Assembly (NCBI GenBank): GCA_013388555.1
Contig: JACAFD010000220.1
Location: 1-43,350, forward strand
Direction of reading: 5' to 3'
DNA length: 43,350 bases
Source: Nitrospirota bacterium
GTDB lineage: Bacteria; Nitrospirota; Nitrospiria; Nitrospirales; Nitrospiraceae
The position numbers and the translations under genes are program-made. Shown one piece after another: positions 7,733 to 15,822 of this stretch. The notes under the pieces are model-generated. The model was not told the origin of the DNA. It worked only from the letters and a program-made list of their open reading frames with translations, and made no database searches. Each line of letters begins with the position of its first letter. Positions within the stretch are counted from its first letter, which is position 1.

Positions 7733-8623
7733 TCACCTGGCACTGGTCTTCGCGCCACCTTGTTCCCGGCGCGGGCTGACTCCGATCACAGCCGGAAGTC
7801 CTATGTGGGTCAGGGTGGTACCGTCCAACAGAGGGAGCCAGCTATGTAACCCGGCCATCTTAGACGTGGCTTGTCGGAGCGCGGAGCTGACAGCAACGTC
7901 AGAAGAGGATCCTCCATCCATAGCCATGACCTGGCGTAGGGGTGGAAAGGCATCCCGCAGACATTCCCCAAGGGCATGGAGTGATGTCGCTTTCGTCGTC
8001 TTAAATACGAGGAGATGCCCGTCGCCTTTTTCTGCGACCAAAGTCTGATGGGCGCGTTTTCCTGTTTGACGCACGCGGATTTTTCCTGTCCGGTCAAGGA
8101 GCATGAGGGATTGCGCAACCTCTCGATAGGGAGGGTCTCCTTCATCGAACGTGTCGAAGGTCAAGTCTAAGACCCGTGCGCGGCGTGTGCGATCCACCGA
8201 TGGTTCCGCCACAAATAATCCTAGCCAGGTGGGGTGCCGCTTGCTCCCCAGCGAACGGCCGTTTCCATAGAGCAGCCCGAGATACGCGTAATTCTCACGA
8301 AAGAGCCCCGCATTGAATACTAGATCGTGGCCGGTTCGCTCCTGCCATTGGCGAATATCGAGCGGGCCTGAGAAACCGTCTTGTTGGTAATAGTGTACGG
8401 TAAAGCGATAGCGATCGGGGTCGATCTCGACAGCGACCAGCGGCGCAACATCCTGACATTGTGTGGGAGGATTCCAGACAGAAATGGATAAGCCATCTCC
8501 GAGTTGACCCTCGGTAAGGGTCTGCGCCGTCGTCGTCGAAAGCTCACTGAACACGACAAACATGATACCTAACAGAAACCGGACGACAGTGAGAGACCTC
8601 TGGAAGTGTATGTTTTGTACCAT
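7733..8623 (-). CDS. Phosphodiester glycosidase domain (NAGPA/DUF2233) protein
   Basis: A protein of about 296 residues with an N-terminal hydrophobic signal or anchor (SLTVVRFLLGIMFVVF) and a NAGPA/DUF2233 domain. Family hallmarks are DLVFNAGLF near the first third and MAMDGGSSSDVAV near the end, the latter holding the catalytic region. Family members cleave GlcNAc-1-phosphodiester bonds, so a role in envelope polysaccharide or phosphodiester-linked sugar turnover is likely, outside the cytoplasmic membrane. The ATG at 8623 is chosen; a GTG at 8647 in frame adds eight residues. No ribosome-binding site is obvious for either. A large nested palindrome lies upstream. Confidence 0.82.
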   Translation of the reverse strand: MVQNIHFQRSLTVVRFLLGIMFVVFSELSTTTAQTLTEGQLGDGLSISVWNPPTQCQDVAPLVAVEIDPDRYRFTVHYYQQDGFSGPLDIRQWQERTGHDLVFNAGLFRENYAYLGLLYGNGRSLGSKRHPTWLGLFVAEPSVDRTRRARVLDLTFDTFDEGDPPYREVAQSLMLLDRTGKIRVRQTGKRAHQTLVAEKGDGHLLVFKTTKATSLHALGECLRDAFPPLRQVMAMDGGSSSDVAVSSALRQATSKMAGLHSWLPLLDGTTLTHIGLPAVIGVSPRREQGGAKTSAR

Positions 8624-8659
8624 AGTGTCTGAGCAGGTCGCGGACACACTATTCCGGCC

Positions 8660-8812
8660 TGCTGAAATACGAAGGTCCGTACGGGCGGCACACAGGAGAA
8701 CCCTCCAGCAGGAAGCTCAACAATGCCGCTCTCGTCGTTCGTGAAACGTCCGAATCCGGAAACGAACGACGCTTCACGGGTTCGATCTAGCTGCTGGAGG
8801 AATATTTCAGCA
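8660..8812. repeat. Nested three-arm palindrome, 153 bp
   Basis: Three perfect 10-bp inverted repeats are nested in order: TGCTGAAATA (8660-8669) with 8803-8812; CCTCCAGCAG (8702-8711) with 8791-8800; CGTCGTTCGT (8733-8742) with 8762-8771. The centre (8741-8782) proceeds in 7-bp steps, for example GTGAAAC, then later ACGAACG and ACGCTTC. This predicts one long interrupted hairpin or cruciform. It fills most of the 278-base gap between two minus-strand genes, the hybrid kinase ending at 8902 and the glycosidase starting at 8623, so it may end the kinase transcript. No protein-coding content was seen in the gap. Confidence 0.8.
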
Positions 8813-8901
8813 TCCTGCTTCGATCAAGTATAGAGAGTGCCCGTCCAGAGCGTCAAATCATTGGAGGAAGAGGGTCGACAGCTTCGATCCTCCCCTTGCA
8901 G

Positions 8902-10527
8902 TCAGCGCGGTATTTCGGGGGAAGCCGATGGGGAGGAAGCATCGCTCGTCGCGGACACTGCGCTGGAGTCAAGTAGGTTGCGCACCGCGCAGGCGAGCAC
9001 CTCAGGAGTAAAGGGCTTTTGCAAGAAACTGCTCATGCCCTCTTCTTGTCCTGCCATAATACCGATGTCATCCATGTAACCGGATATGAACAGGGTTCGT
9101 AAATCCGGTTTGATGGCGGAGAGATGTTGTGCCAGTTCCCGTCCGCCCATGCCCGGCATGACGACATCGGTCAGGAGAAGCTGGAACGATCCGGCTTGTT
9201 GCGTCGCCAGCAAGCAGGCATCAACTCCGTTCTTGGCTTCTACGACCCGGTAGCCCAGCTTCCGCAGTTCGTCTCGCACGAGCGTACGGACGCTTGTTTC
9301 ATCTTCCACTAAAAGAATCGTTTCCGTGCCCCTCTGAGACCGTGCCAAGGCCTCAGGCACCGCGGTGGTGAGGATGTCGGTCTCGACGCTCGGGAAGTAC
9401 AGATCAAAACGCGTACCGTGGCCTACTCGGCTGTTGACATCAATAGCGCCACCGCATTGGGTGACGATCCCAAATACCGTCGACAGACCTAGGCCCGTGC
9501 CCTTCCCCTCCTCCTTTGTGGTGAAGAACGGTTCAAAGATATGGGCTTGTGTCTTGCGGTCCATGCCACAGCCGGTATCGCTGACGGTCAACCGGACATA
9601 CTGACCTGGCGGTAAGGGGGCGAGATGGTAGACGGGACTTCGGGTCAATTCCACTTGGGCAGTTTCGATCGTGAGCGTGCCACCCTTCGGCATGGCATCC
9701 CGCGCATTGACGACGAGATTGGCCAGGACCTGTTCAAGCTGAGATTGATCGGCGCGCAGCCGCGCGTTGGTCGGATCGAGCCTACTGATGAAATGGATGT
9801 CTTCGCCGATGAGGCGTCGCAGCAAACTTTCCAGGCTCGTGACAACCGTATTGAGCGACAGAGCTTTGGGGTCAAGTGCCTGTTTGCTGCTGAACGTCAG
9901 CAGTTGTCGGATCAGTGTCGCGGCACGATCGCCGGCTTTCAGTGTTTCTTCGATCTTTCCGCGAAGGGGATGTTGAGGGCCAAGCTCCGTCAAGAGGACT
10001 TGGCTGTAGCCCATGATGACGGTCAGGAGATTATTGAAATCATGCGCGATACCTCCGGCCAACCGGCCAACTGCTTCCATTTTCTGGGACTGCCGAAACT
10101 GTTTCTCGCTTTGTCGAAGCGCCTCTTCCGCCCGTTTCCGTTCGGCGCGGTCATCGAGCTCACGCAGTGCTCGCTGGACTGATGGCACAAGCCGTCCGAG
10201 CCGTTGCTTGAGCACATAGTCCGTCGCGCCATGATGCATGGCGTCGATAGCCAGTTCCTCTCCAATGGTGGCCGAGACGAAGAGAAAGGGCACATCAGGA
10301 CAGTGCTGACGGGCTAAGGTCAGCGCCGTCATGCCGTCAAAGCCCGGGATCGAATAGTCCGCCAAGATGAGGTCCATCCGGCATTCCTTGAGAGCCGACA
10401 CGAATGCCTGCCTCGTGTCGACGACTTGCGACTGGCAGGGAATCCCGCCCTCGATCAAGGTGGTCGCAATGAGGTCAGCATCGACTGGGTCGTCTTCGAG
10501 GTGCAGTAGGCGGAGCAGGGGTTTCAC
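8902..10527 (-). CDS. Hybrid histidine kinase, receiver-kinase-receiver
   Basis: A 541-residue cytoplasmic protein with no membrane segment and no PAS or GAF sensor domain. Domains in order: receiver at about 5-120 with phosphoacceptor Asp57 (LILADYSIPG); short coiled coil at 125-150; HisKA with His162 in GRLAGGIAHDFNNLL; HATPase with the N box near 270-280 (NLVVNARDAMP), DTGCGMD and GTGLGLS; second receiver at about 402-520 with Asp454 (LLLTDVVMPGM). Input therefore probably arrives by phosphotransfer or binding at the N-terminal receiver. It starts with GTG behind AAAGGA and is the third gene of a three-gene signalling operon, 28 bases after the stand-alone receiver. Confidence 0.93.
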   Translation of the reverse strand: MKPLLRLLHLEDDPVDADLIATTLIEGGIPCQSQVVDTRQAFVSALKECRMDLILADYSIPGFDGMTALTLARQHCPDVPFLFVSATIGEELAIDAMHHGATDYVLKQRLGRLVPSVQRALRELDDRAERKRAEEALRQSEKQFRQSQKMEAVGRLAGGIAHDFNNLLTVIMGYSQVLLTELGPQHPLRGKIEETLKAGDRAATLIRQLLTFSSKQALDPKALSLNTVVTSLESLLRRLIGEDIHFISRLDPTNARLRADQSQLEQVLANLVVNARDAMPKGGTLTIETAQVELTRSPVYHLAPLPPGQYVRLTVSDTGCGMDRKTQAHIFEPFFTTKEEGKGTGLGLSTVFGIVTQCGGAIDVNSRVGHGTRFDLYFPSVETDILTTAVPEALARSQRGTETILLVEDETSVRTLVRDELRKLGYRVVEAKNGVDACLLATQQAGSFQLLLTDVVMPGMGGRELAQHLSAIKPDLRTLFISGYMDDIGIMAGQEEGMSSFLQKPFTPEVLACAVRNLLDSSAVSATSDASSPSASPEIPR

Positions 10528-10555
10528 AGGTCCTTTGTTTGGAGGTGACTCGAGG

Positions 10556-10999
10556 CTAAGAGCCTTCGGGCGGCGGTTCGTTAATCACACCCCAAAAGAC
10601 ACCGAGTTCTTTTACGGCCGTGATGAACTGGTGGAACTCAACCGGTTTCACCACATAGGCGTTGGCACCCAACGCATAGCTTTGGGCCAAATCGTCCTCC
10701 TCGCGCGAGGATGTGAGCATGACGACAGGAATCGGTTTCAGATTGACGTCATTCTTAATCGTTCTCAGGACTTCCAGCCCATTAATTTTTGGCATCTTGA
10801 GGTCAAGGAACACGACCACGGGATTCCCCTCCTGCCTGGAGGAAAAGATGCCCCGGCAGTAGAGGTAGTCGAGGACTTCAGCCCCGTCACGACATACCAC
10901 CACTTTGTCGGCAATGTGATGTTCTTCCATCGCGGCCAGCGCAAGCTCGGCATCACGAGGGTTATCTTCTGCGAGCAGAATGGGTTTGACAGTGGTCAT
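10556..10999 (-). CDS. Stand-alone receiver (Rcp1-like response regulator)
   Basis: A 147-residue single receiver domain with no output domain. Acidic residues Glu11 and Asp12 (LLAEDNPRD), phosphoacceptor Asp66 (VVFLDLKMPKINGLEV) and the later Lys of VVKPVEF are in place. The longer loop DYLYCRGIFSSRQEGNP is typical of the Rcp1 family that partners phytochrome-type kinases. The ATG overlaps the stop of the upstream CHASE3 kinase gene by 4 bases (ATGA), implying translational coupling and a cognate pair. With no DNA-binding domain it must pass its signal by phosphotransfer or by protein contact. Confidence 0.93.
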   Translation of the reverse strand: MTTVKPILLAEDNPRDAELALAAMEEHHIADKVVVCRDGAEVLDYLYCRGIFSSRQEGNPVVVFLDLKMPKINGLEVLRTIKNDVNLKPIPVVMLTSSREEDDLAQSYALGANAYVVKPVEFHQFITAVKELGVFWGVINEPPPEGS

Positions 11000-12480
11000 C
11001 TGGGAGCCCTCGCGAGTGGGAGTGAAAAGTAGAAGGTAGCCCCTTGGTCCGGCACCCCTTCAGCCCACGTCTTTCCCCCATGGCGATGAATGATTCGACG
11101 AACGTTTGCGAGACCGATGCCGGTGCCTTCAAACTCATCGTTCCGATGGAGTCGCTGGAAGACGCCGAACAACTTGTTGACATACTGCATATCGAATCCT
11201 ACTCCATTATCACGTACGAAGATTTCAGCTTCGCTGACGCTTCGGTTGGTGGCACCGACTGTGATCTCAGCCTTCGTCCTGGTCGCTGTGAATTTCACTG
11301 CATTGGAGATCAAATTCATGAACACTTGGCGCAACATCGCCGGATCGCCTAACACATTAGGTAGTGGCTGTATTGTCCAGGAGATTGTCCGCCCTTGCAA
11401 GTCAAGACGTAAATCATGAAGAACGGTCGTGACGAGTTGATCCAAGTTGACGGTCGTGCGGAGCATGTCCTGGCGGCCCATACGGGAAAAGACGAGCAAG
11501 TCGTCGATCAGTTGGCCCATCTGCTTGGCGGAATCCGAAATTGTCTGCAGATACCGGCGCGCTTTGTCGTTAAGCGCTTCACCAGCCGACTTGGACAACA
11601 GGGCCGCGTAGCCGTCGATATGGCGGAGTGGGGCGCGCAGGTCATGCGACACCGAATAGCTGAACGCTTCCAATTCCTTATTGGCGGCCTGGAGCAACTC
11701 GCCCCTGGTTTGTAGCTCCATGGCCACGCGGCGACGTTCGGTAACATCGTGATGGATCAGAATGTACACGAAGGCTAAAAGGAAAAATTGCATGACGGCG
11801 CCGAGTCCGAGCAAGGCGATCGTATTTCTCGTGCTCCCAGCGGACTGCGTCACTCGCAACGTGAGCGATCGTTGTTCGGCAGACTCGAGCTCCATCATCA
11901 GGCGTTGGATTCCCTCGAGCTCGGTCTTAGCCGCCCCCGAGAGTGCGAGATGGCGGACGGCTTGATAGCCATGTTTCTCACGTTGAGTGATGGCTTCCGC
12001 CTCCGCTCCGAGTTGCCTGGCGATGAGGCGCTCGAGTGTCCCCACGCGGGTCTGCTGTTCGGGATCCTCGCTCGTCAGACCTCTGAGAAACCGGAGATAT
12101 TCAGGCATCTGTTCGGCCAGGTTCCGGTAGGGTCTGAGGTACGATTCATCGCCAGTGACCAGGTAGCGCCGATGCCCACTTTCAGCGGCGTCGAGGGCTT
12201 GTCCGACTGAGCCGAGTAGCTGTACCAATTCGTGGCTCTTGGTATCGAGCCGGCTGTTCTCGATCAAGACGGAGGTGTTGCGATAGGAAATCGCGGCGAT
12301 AACCACAATCCCAGCAAACACAAGCCCAAAGCCGGCAAGGACTCGTCGTTCAATCGACCAATGGGTAAACCACTCCATGAGCCCGCCCGTCTTGGGAATC
12401 GGTGCCGGACTGATGTCAGGAGTCGGTTCCGATTGAACTGGTTCGGGTTCGACTGGACGTTCCTGCGTGATGGATTCCAT
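10996..12480 (-). CDS. Membrane histidine kinase with CHASE3 sensor
   Basis: From the ATG at 12480 a 494-residue sensor kinase. Residues 5-30 are Pro/Glu-rich. A first membrane segment at about 47-66 and a second at about 220-242 bracket an extracytoplasmic CHASE3 domain, with the family motif SGHRRYLVTGDESYLRPY. The DHp motif FSYSVSHDLRAPLRHIDGY carries His279; the HATPase domain has NLISNAVKFT, DNGVGFD and GTGIGLANV. The DHp/ATPase type is that of phytochrome-like kinases, which pair with Rcp1-type receivers, as in the next gene. An in-frame ATG at 12585 would place a palindrome (12562-12575, TATCCT/AGGATA) inside the gene and give a poor N-terminus, so it is not preferred; the ATG at 12378 is another possibility. 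Confidence 0.88.
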   Translation of the reverse strand: MESITQERPVEPEPVQSEPTPDISPAPIPKTGGLMEWFTHWSIERRVLAGFGLVFAGIVVIAAISYRNTSVLIENSRLDTKSHELVQLLGSVGQALDAAESGHRRYLVTGDESYLRPYRNLAEQMPEYLRFLRGLTSEDPEQQTRVGTLERLIARQLGAEAEAITQREKHGYQAVRHLALSGAAKTELEGIQRLMMELESAEQRSLTLRVTQSAGSTRNTIALLGLGAVMQFFLLAFVYILIHHDVTERRRVAMELQTRGELLQAANKELEAFSYSVSHDLRAPLRHIDGYAALLSKSAGEALNDKARRYLQTISDSAKQMGQLIDDLLVFSRMGRQDMLRTTVNLDQLVTTVLHDLRLDLQGRTISWTIQPLPNVLGDPAMLRQVFMNLISNAVKFTATRTKAEITVGATNRSVSEAEIFVRDNGVGFDMQYVNKLFGVFQRLHRNDEFEGTGIGLANVRRIIHRHGGKTWAEGVPDQGATFYFSLPLARAPR

Positions 12481-12608
12481 ATCACTCAAGCGTGCTTCTG
12501 CATGGGAATGTACGCCCCTGTCGTGGAAACTGTACCCTCCCCCGGAAAACCCTGCAAGAAATATCCTACAGGATACTCGATGCACGCTGGGGCCCGTCCA
12601 CGGTGGAA

Positions 12609-14111
12609 TTAGCCCCCAAACGGGGTGACAGCAGGGGGAACTGGAAGGGCTGCAGTTGGATCAGGGAAGTTTGAAAACATTAAGATCGCAGAGACAACCC
12701 AGTCGGTGACTGGTTGTGGATAGATACCAATCGCGAGCGTACCTGCGAGACAGACGTAGACCACCATTTTAATCGAGCCCGAGACCCTCAGGGGCGAGCG
12801 GTCATGGGGCTCGCTGACATACATCTTTTTCACGACGATGAGATAGTAGTACATGGAAATGACGACGTTGATGAGCCCGACCGTAATGAGTAAGTAGAGA
12901 CCTTCCTTCACGGCTGAGACAAAGATGTACAGTTTGCCGATAAAGCCGGCCAGCGGGGGCACCCCGGCCAGCGACAAGAGGAAAATCAACATGGAAAAAG
13001 CGAGAAATGGCGACCGCCGCCCTAGGCCGCTGTAGTCGTCGATTTCCTCACTGCCGATGGCTTCGCTGACGGCAATGACAACCGCGAAGGCTCCGAGGTT
13101 GGCAAACAGATAGGTCAGGAGGTAGAACAGCATTGCGTCGCTGCCCATTTTCGTCCCGGCCGCGAGCCCAATCAGTATATTGCCAATCTGAGCGATACCA
13201 GAATAGGCCAAGAGTCGTTTCATGTTCTTCTGGGCGATCGCCACGATGTTGCCGTAGGTCATAGACAAGATGGACGCAGCGACAAGCAACAGAATCCAGA
13301 TCGGCTTAAAGGTCGCCAACGCAACGAAGAACATTCTCAGGAGAATGGCAAAGGCCGCTCCTTTGGGTGCGATCGAGAGGAACGCGGTCACCGGAGTTGG
13401 CGATCCATGATACGTGTCGGGAATCCAAGAGTGGAAGGGCACGGCGCCGATTTTGAATCCTAACGCGGCGAAAATCAGCAGGAACCCGATGGCCAGTCCC
13501 GGTGTGGCCTGTACCGCTGTCATATCGGAAAACACCAGCTTGCCAGTTTCTCCATAAACCAAACTGATGCCATAGGCGAGAAGGGCGGCGGCGAAGATAC
13601 CCAGGACGAAAAACTTGATGCCCGCTTCGTTTGAGGCCATGTCTTCGCGGAGATATGCAACAAGGACATAGAAGCCAAGCGTGGAAAATTCCAAGGTGAT
13701 GAAGACCGACAACAGGTCGTTTGCGGAAGCCATAAACATCATCCCGAGGGCAGACATCATGACCAGGAAATAATATTCTCCGCGAAAGAATTTGAATCGA
13801 TGGATGTAATCGATTGAGGCAAGGAGGACAAGGATCGTCGATCCGACGATAAACATTTTGAAAAATAACGCCATCCGGTCGAGGGCGAACATGTTTGCGA
13901 ATAGGGTCCCTGTGATGCCGGCGATATCGAACCAAGCCAGACAGCCGAGAGTGGCGATGAGCCCGGCGATACTGAAGTAGGCTAACTGCTCATTCGGCAG
14001 CCGAGGGAAGGAAAAATCAATAATCAGGATGAAACATAGCCAGCACGTGAGCAGAATTTCCGGCAACAGCAACAGGAGGTCGGAGGGAGATATCGTCAGC
14101 GAGAAGGTCAT
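12609..14111 (-). CDS. nuoN: Complex I subunit N
   Basis: A 500-residue membrane protein of about 14 helices, the antiporter-like pump of complex I nearest to the K/J/A junction. Key charged residues are present: Glu141 in TLEFSTLGFY (TM5), Lys220 in LGFKIGAVPFHSWIPD (TM7), and a Lys in SIAPKGAAFA (TM8). Its ATG overlaps the stop of the second nuoM by 4 bases, and it is the last gene of the operon. No terminator with a T-run was seen in the 128 bases before the CHASE3 kinase start, so read-through into the kinase operon is possible. Confidence 0.95.
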   Translation of the reverse strand: MTFSLTISPSDLLLLLPEILLTCWLCFILIIDFSFPRLPNEQLAYFSIAGLIATLGCLAWFDIAGITGTLFANMFALDRMALFFKMFIVGSTILVLLASIDYIHRFKFFRGEYYFLVMMSALGMMFMASANDLLSVFITLEFSTLGFYVLVAYLREDMASNEAGIKFFVLGIFAAALLAYGISLVYGETGKLVFSDMTAVQATPGLAIGFLLIFAALGFKIGAVPFHSWIPDTYHGSPTPVTAFLSIAPKGAAFAILLRMFFVALATFKPIWILLLVAASILSMTYGNIVAIAQKNMKRLLAYSGIAQIGNILIGLAAGTKMGSDAMLFYLLTYLFANLGAFAVVIAVSEAIGSEEIDDYSGLGRRSPFLAFSMLIFLLSLAGVPPLAGFIGKLYIFVSAVKEGLYLLITVGLINVVISMYYYLIVVKKMYVSEPHDRSPLRVSGSIKMVVYVCLAGTLAIGIYPQPVTDWVVSAILMFSNFPDPTAALPVPPAVTPFGG

Positions 14112-15817
14112 TCAAGCCCCCGTAAGGGTGAGGGGGGGAGGGAGGAAGGGGTCTTCGTCAAGACCAGCGCATCGATTGTCTTTGACGCGCTCGTTGTTTC
14201 ACCGTTCATTACTAATGTTTCACGTTCTAACGAGGCGATCGGCACGACTCGGATGATCTTCGCGATCAAGGGATCGACGCCGGACCGCACCACGTTATAG
14301 AGATGCATGGGAAAGAAAAAGAACCCGACGCTCACGGTAATCATGATGAGCAGCGGAAGACGATCGGCCACAGCGACTGCGTCGTGTGCGTGACTGTACT
14401 TCTGGTCCATGGGTCCGTAGAAGAGCCCTCGCATCATCTTGAACAAGTAGGCCAAGGTCAGGACGATCCCGACCACGGCGACGATGACTTGGAGCGGATA
14501 CTTATTCCAACTGCCGACAATAATCATGACTTCGGCAATGAAGTTCACGGTTCCCGGCACGCCGATCGATGCCATGCAGGCAACCACAAAACAGCCGGAA
14601 ATGAACGGCATGCGATTGGAGAGCCCGCCGAGCGAGGGAATGTCGCGGCTGTGCGTTTGATCGTACACCCAGCCTGCCATGGCGAAGAGCATGCCCGTAG
14701 CCATAGCATGGGCGAACATATACATGACTGCGCCGGTCAAGCTGATATAGTCCAAGGCGGCCATGCCTAAGAAGACATAACCCATGTGACTCGAACTGGA
14801 GTACCCGATGACGTACTTCGTGTCTTTGGCAAAGAACGCCACGAACCCTCCATAGACGATACTGAACATGCAGAGCACGGCCGCGATGGGCATGAGCTCC
14901 CTGGTGGTCTCCGGCAGTATCTCGAACGCCACTCTGATGATCGAAAAATGGCCGAGCTTCATCAGTACGCCTGCATGCAACATACTCGTGGCAGCCGGCG
15001 CGGCAGCATGGCCAACTGGAGACCAAGAATGCAGCGGCCACAGCGGCGCGATTGAGGCGAAGCCGAAAAATATCAGTAGCCAAATGATCTTGTCCAACGT
15101 AGTGCCCAAGACCGGAATGTTCATCAACTTGGCCTGGTCACGAAGGACCAGAATGTCGAACGTGTTCAAGCCGGCATATTTGTAGATCAACAAGATGCCC
15201 ATCAGTGCCGCAACGGCAAACGCCGAGAGAAAAAGCACCAGTTTCATCGCGGCGTATTCTTTACTGTTGGATCCGAAGTTGAAAATGAATCCGACTGAAT
15301 CACGAAGTTTGAGGCCTTCTGGATCCGTCATCTCGTTGTACTTTTTCGTGTGGCTTCCCCACATGCCCAACAGAAGATACATGGGGATCACGGACATTTC
15401 GTAAAAGAAGAAGAGAAAGAAGAGATCCAAGGACATGAAGACGCCGATTGTAGCTGCCGCGAGGATAAGCAGCCAGATGTAGAATTCTTTCGTCCTATCC
15501 TTGATGTGCCAGGAGACGAAAACTCCTGCGAACAACAAGATGCCGGATGCCAGAACCAGCGGGGTCCCGATCCCATCCACACCGAGGTGAAATGAAATAC
15601 CCAACTGGCGAGACCATTCGTATTTCTGGACGAATTGGAATCCCCCCTTCACATGATCATAGGCGTAAAACAAATAGAGTGAGGCGAGCAGGGAGACAAA
15701 GGCCGATCCTGCCGCGATGCCCCGCACAAGCATCGCTTGACGGTTGGAGACAAAGATCAGCGCGATGGCTCCCACGAAGGGTGCAAACAAGATATAAAGC
15801 AGTGTGTAGTCACCCAT
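14108..15817 (-). CDS. nuoM: Complex I antiporter-like subunit M, second copy (NuoM2)
   Basis: A 569-residue NuoM homologue. TM5 Glu140 is present (FFFYEMSVIPMYLLL), as is Lys287 of TM8 (HAGVLMKLGHF). Two features are odd. The TM7 lysine usual in FAVKVP is Ile256 here (GFASIAPLWPLHSW), and the following conserved LPDAH is SPVGH. The loop between TM5 and TM6 (about 155-186) has roughly 27 extra residues compared with the first copy. The C-terminal tail (SLPPSPLRGLE) looks like recently annexed non-coding sequence. It starts 5 bases after the first nuoM stop. It is the extra fourth pump-like subunit of a 2M complex I, with a possibly altered or absent proton path. Confidence 0.93.
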   Translation of the reverse strand: MGDYTLLYILFAPFVGAIALIFVSNRQAMLVRGIAAGSAFVSLLASLYLFYAYDHVKGGFQFVQKYEWSRQLGISFHLGVDGIGTPLVLASGILLFAGVFVSWHIKDRTKEFYIWLLILAAATIGVFMSLDLFFLFFFYEMSVIPMYLLLGMWGSHTKKYNEMTDPEGLKLRDSVGFIFNFGSNSKEYAAMKLVLFLSAFAVAALMGILLIYKYAGLNTFDILVLRDQAKLMNIPVLGTTLDKIIWLLIFFGFASIAPLWPLHSWSPVGHAAAPAATSMLHAGVLMKLGHFSIIRVAFEILPETTRELMPIAAVLCMFSIVYGGFVAFFAKDTKYVIGYSSSSHMGYVFLGMAALDYISLTGAVMYMFAHAMATGMLFAMAGWVYDQTHSRDIPSLGGLSNRMPFISGCFVVACMASIGVPGTVNFIAEVMIIVGSWNKYPLQVIVAVVGIVLTLAYLFKMMRGLFYGPMDQKYSHAHDAVAVADRLPLLIMITVSVGFFFFPMHLYNVVRSGVDPLIAKIIRVVPIASLERETLVMNGETTSASKTIDALVLTKTPSSLPPSPLRGLE

Positions 15818-15822
15818 ACGAC

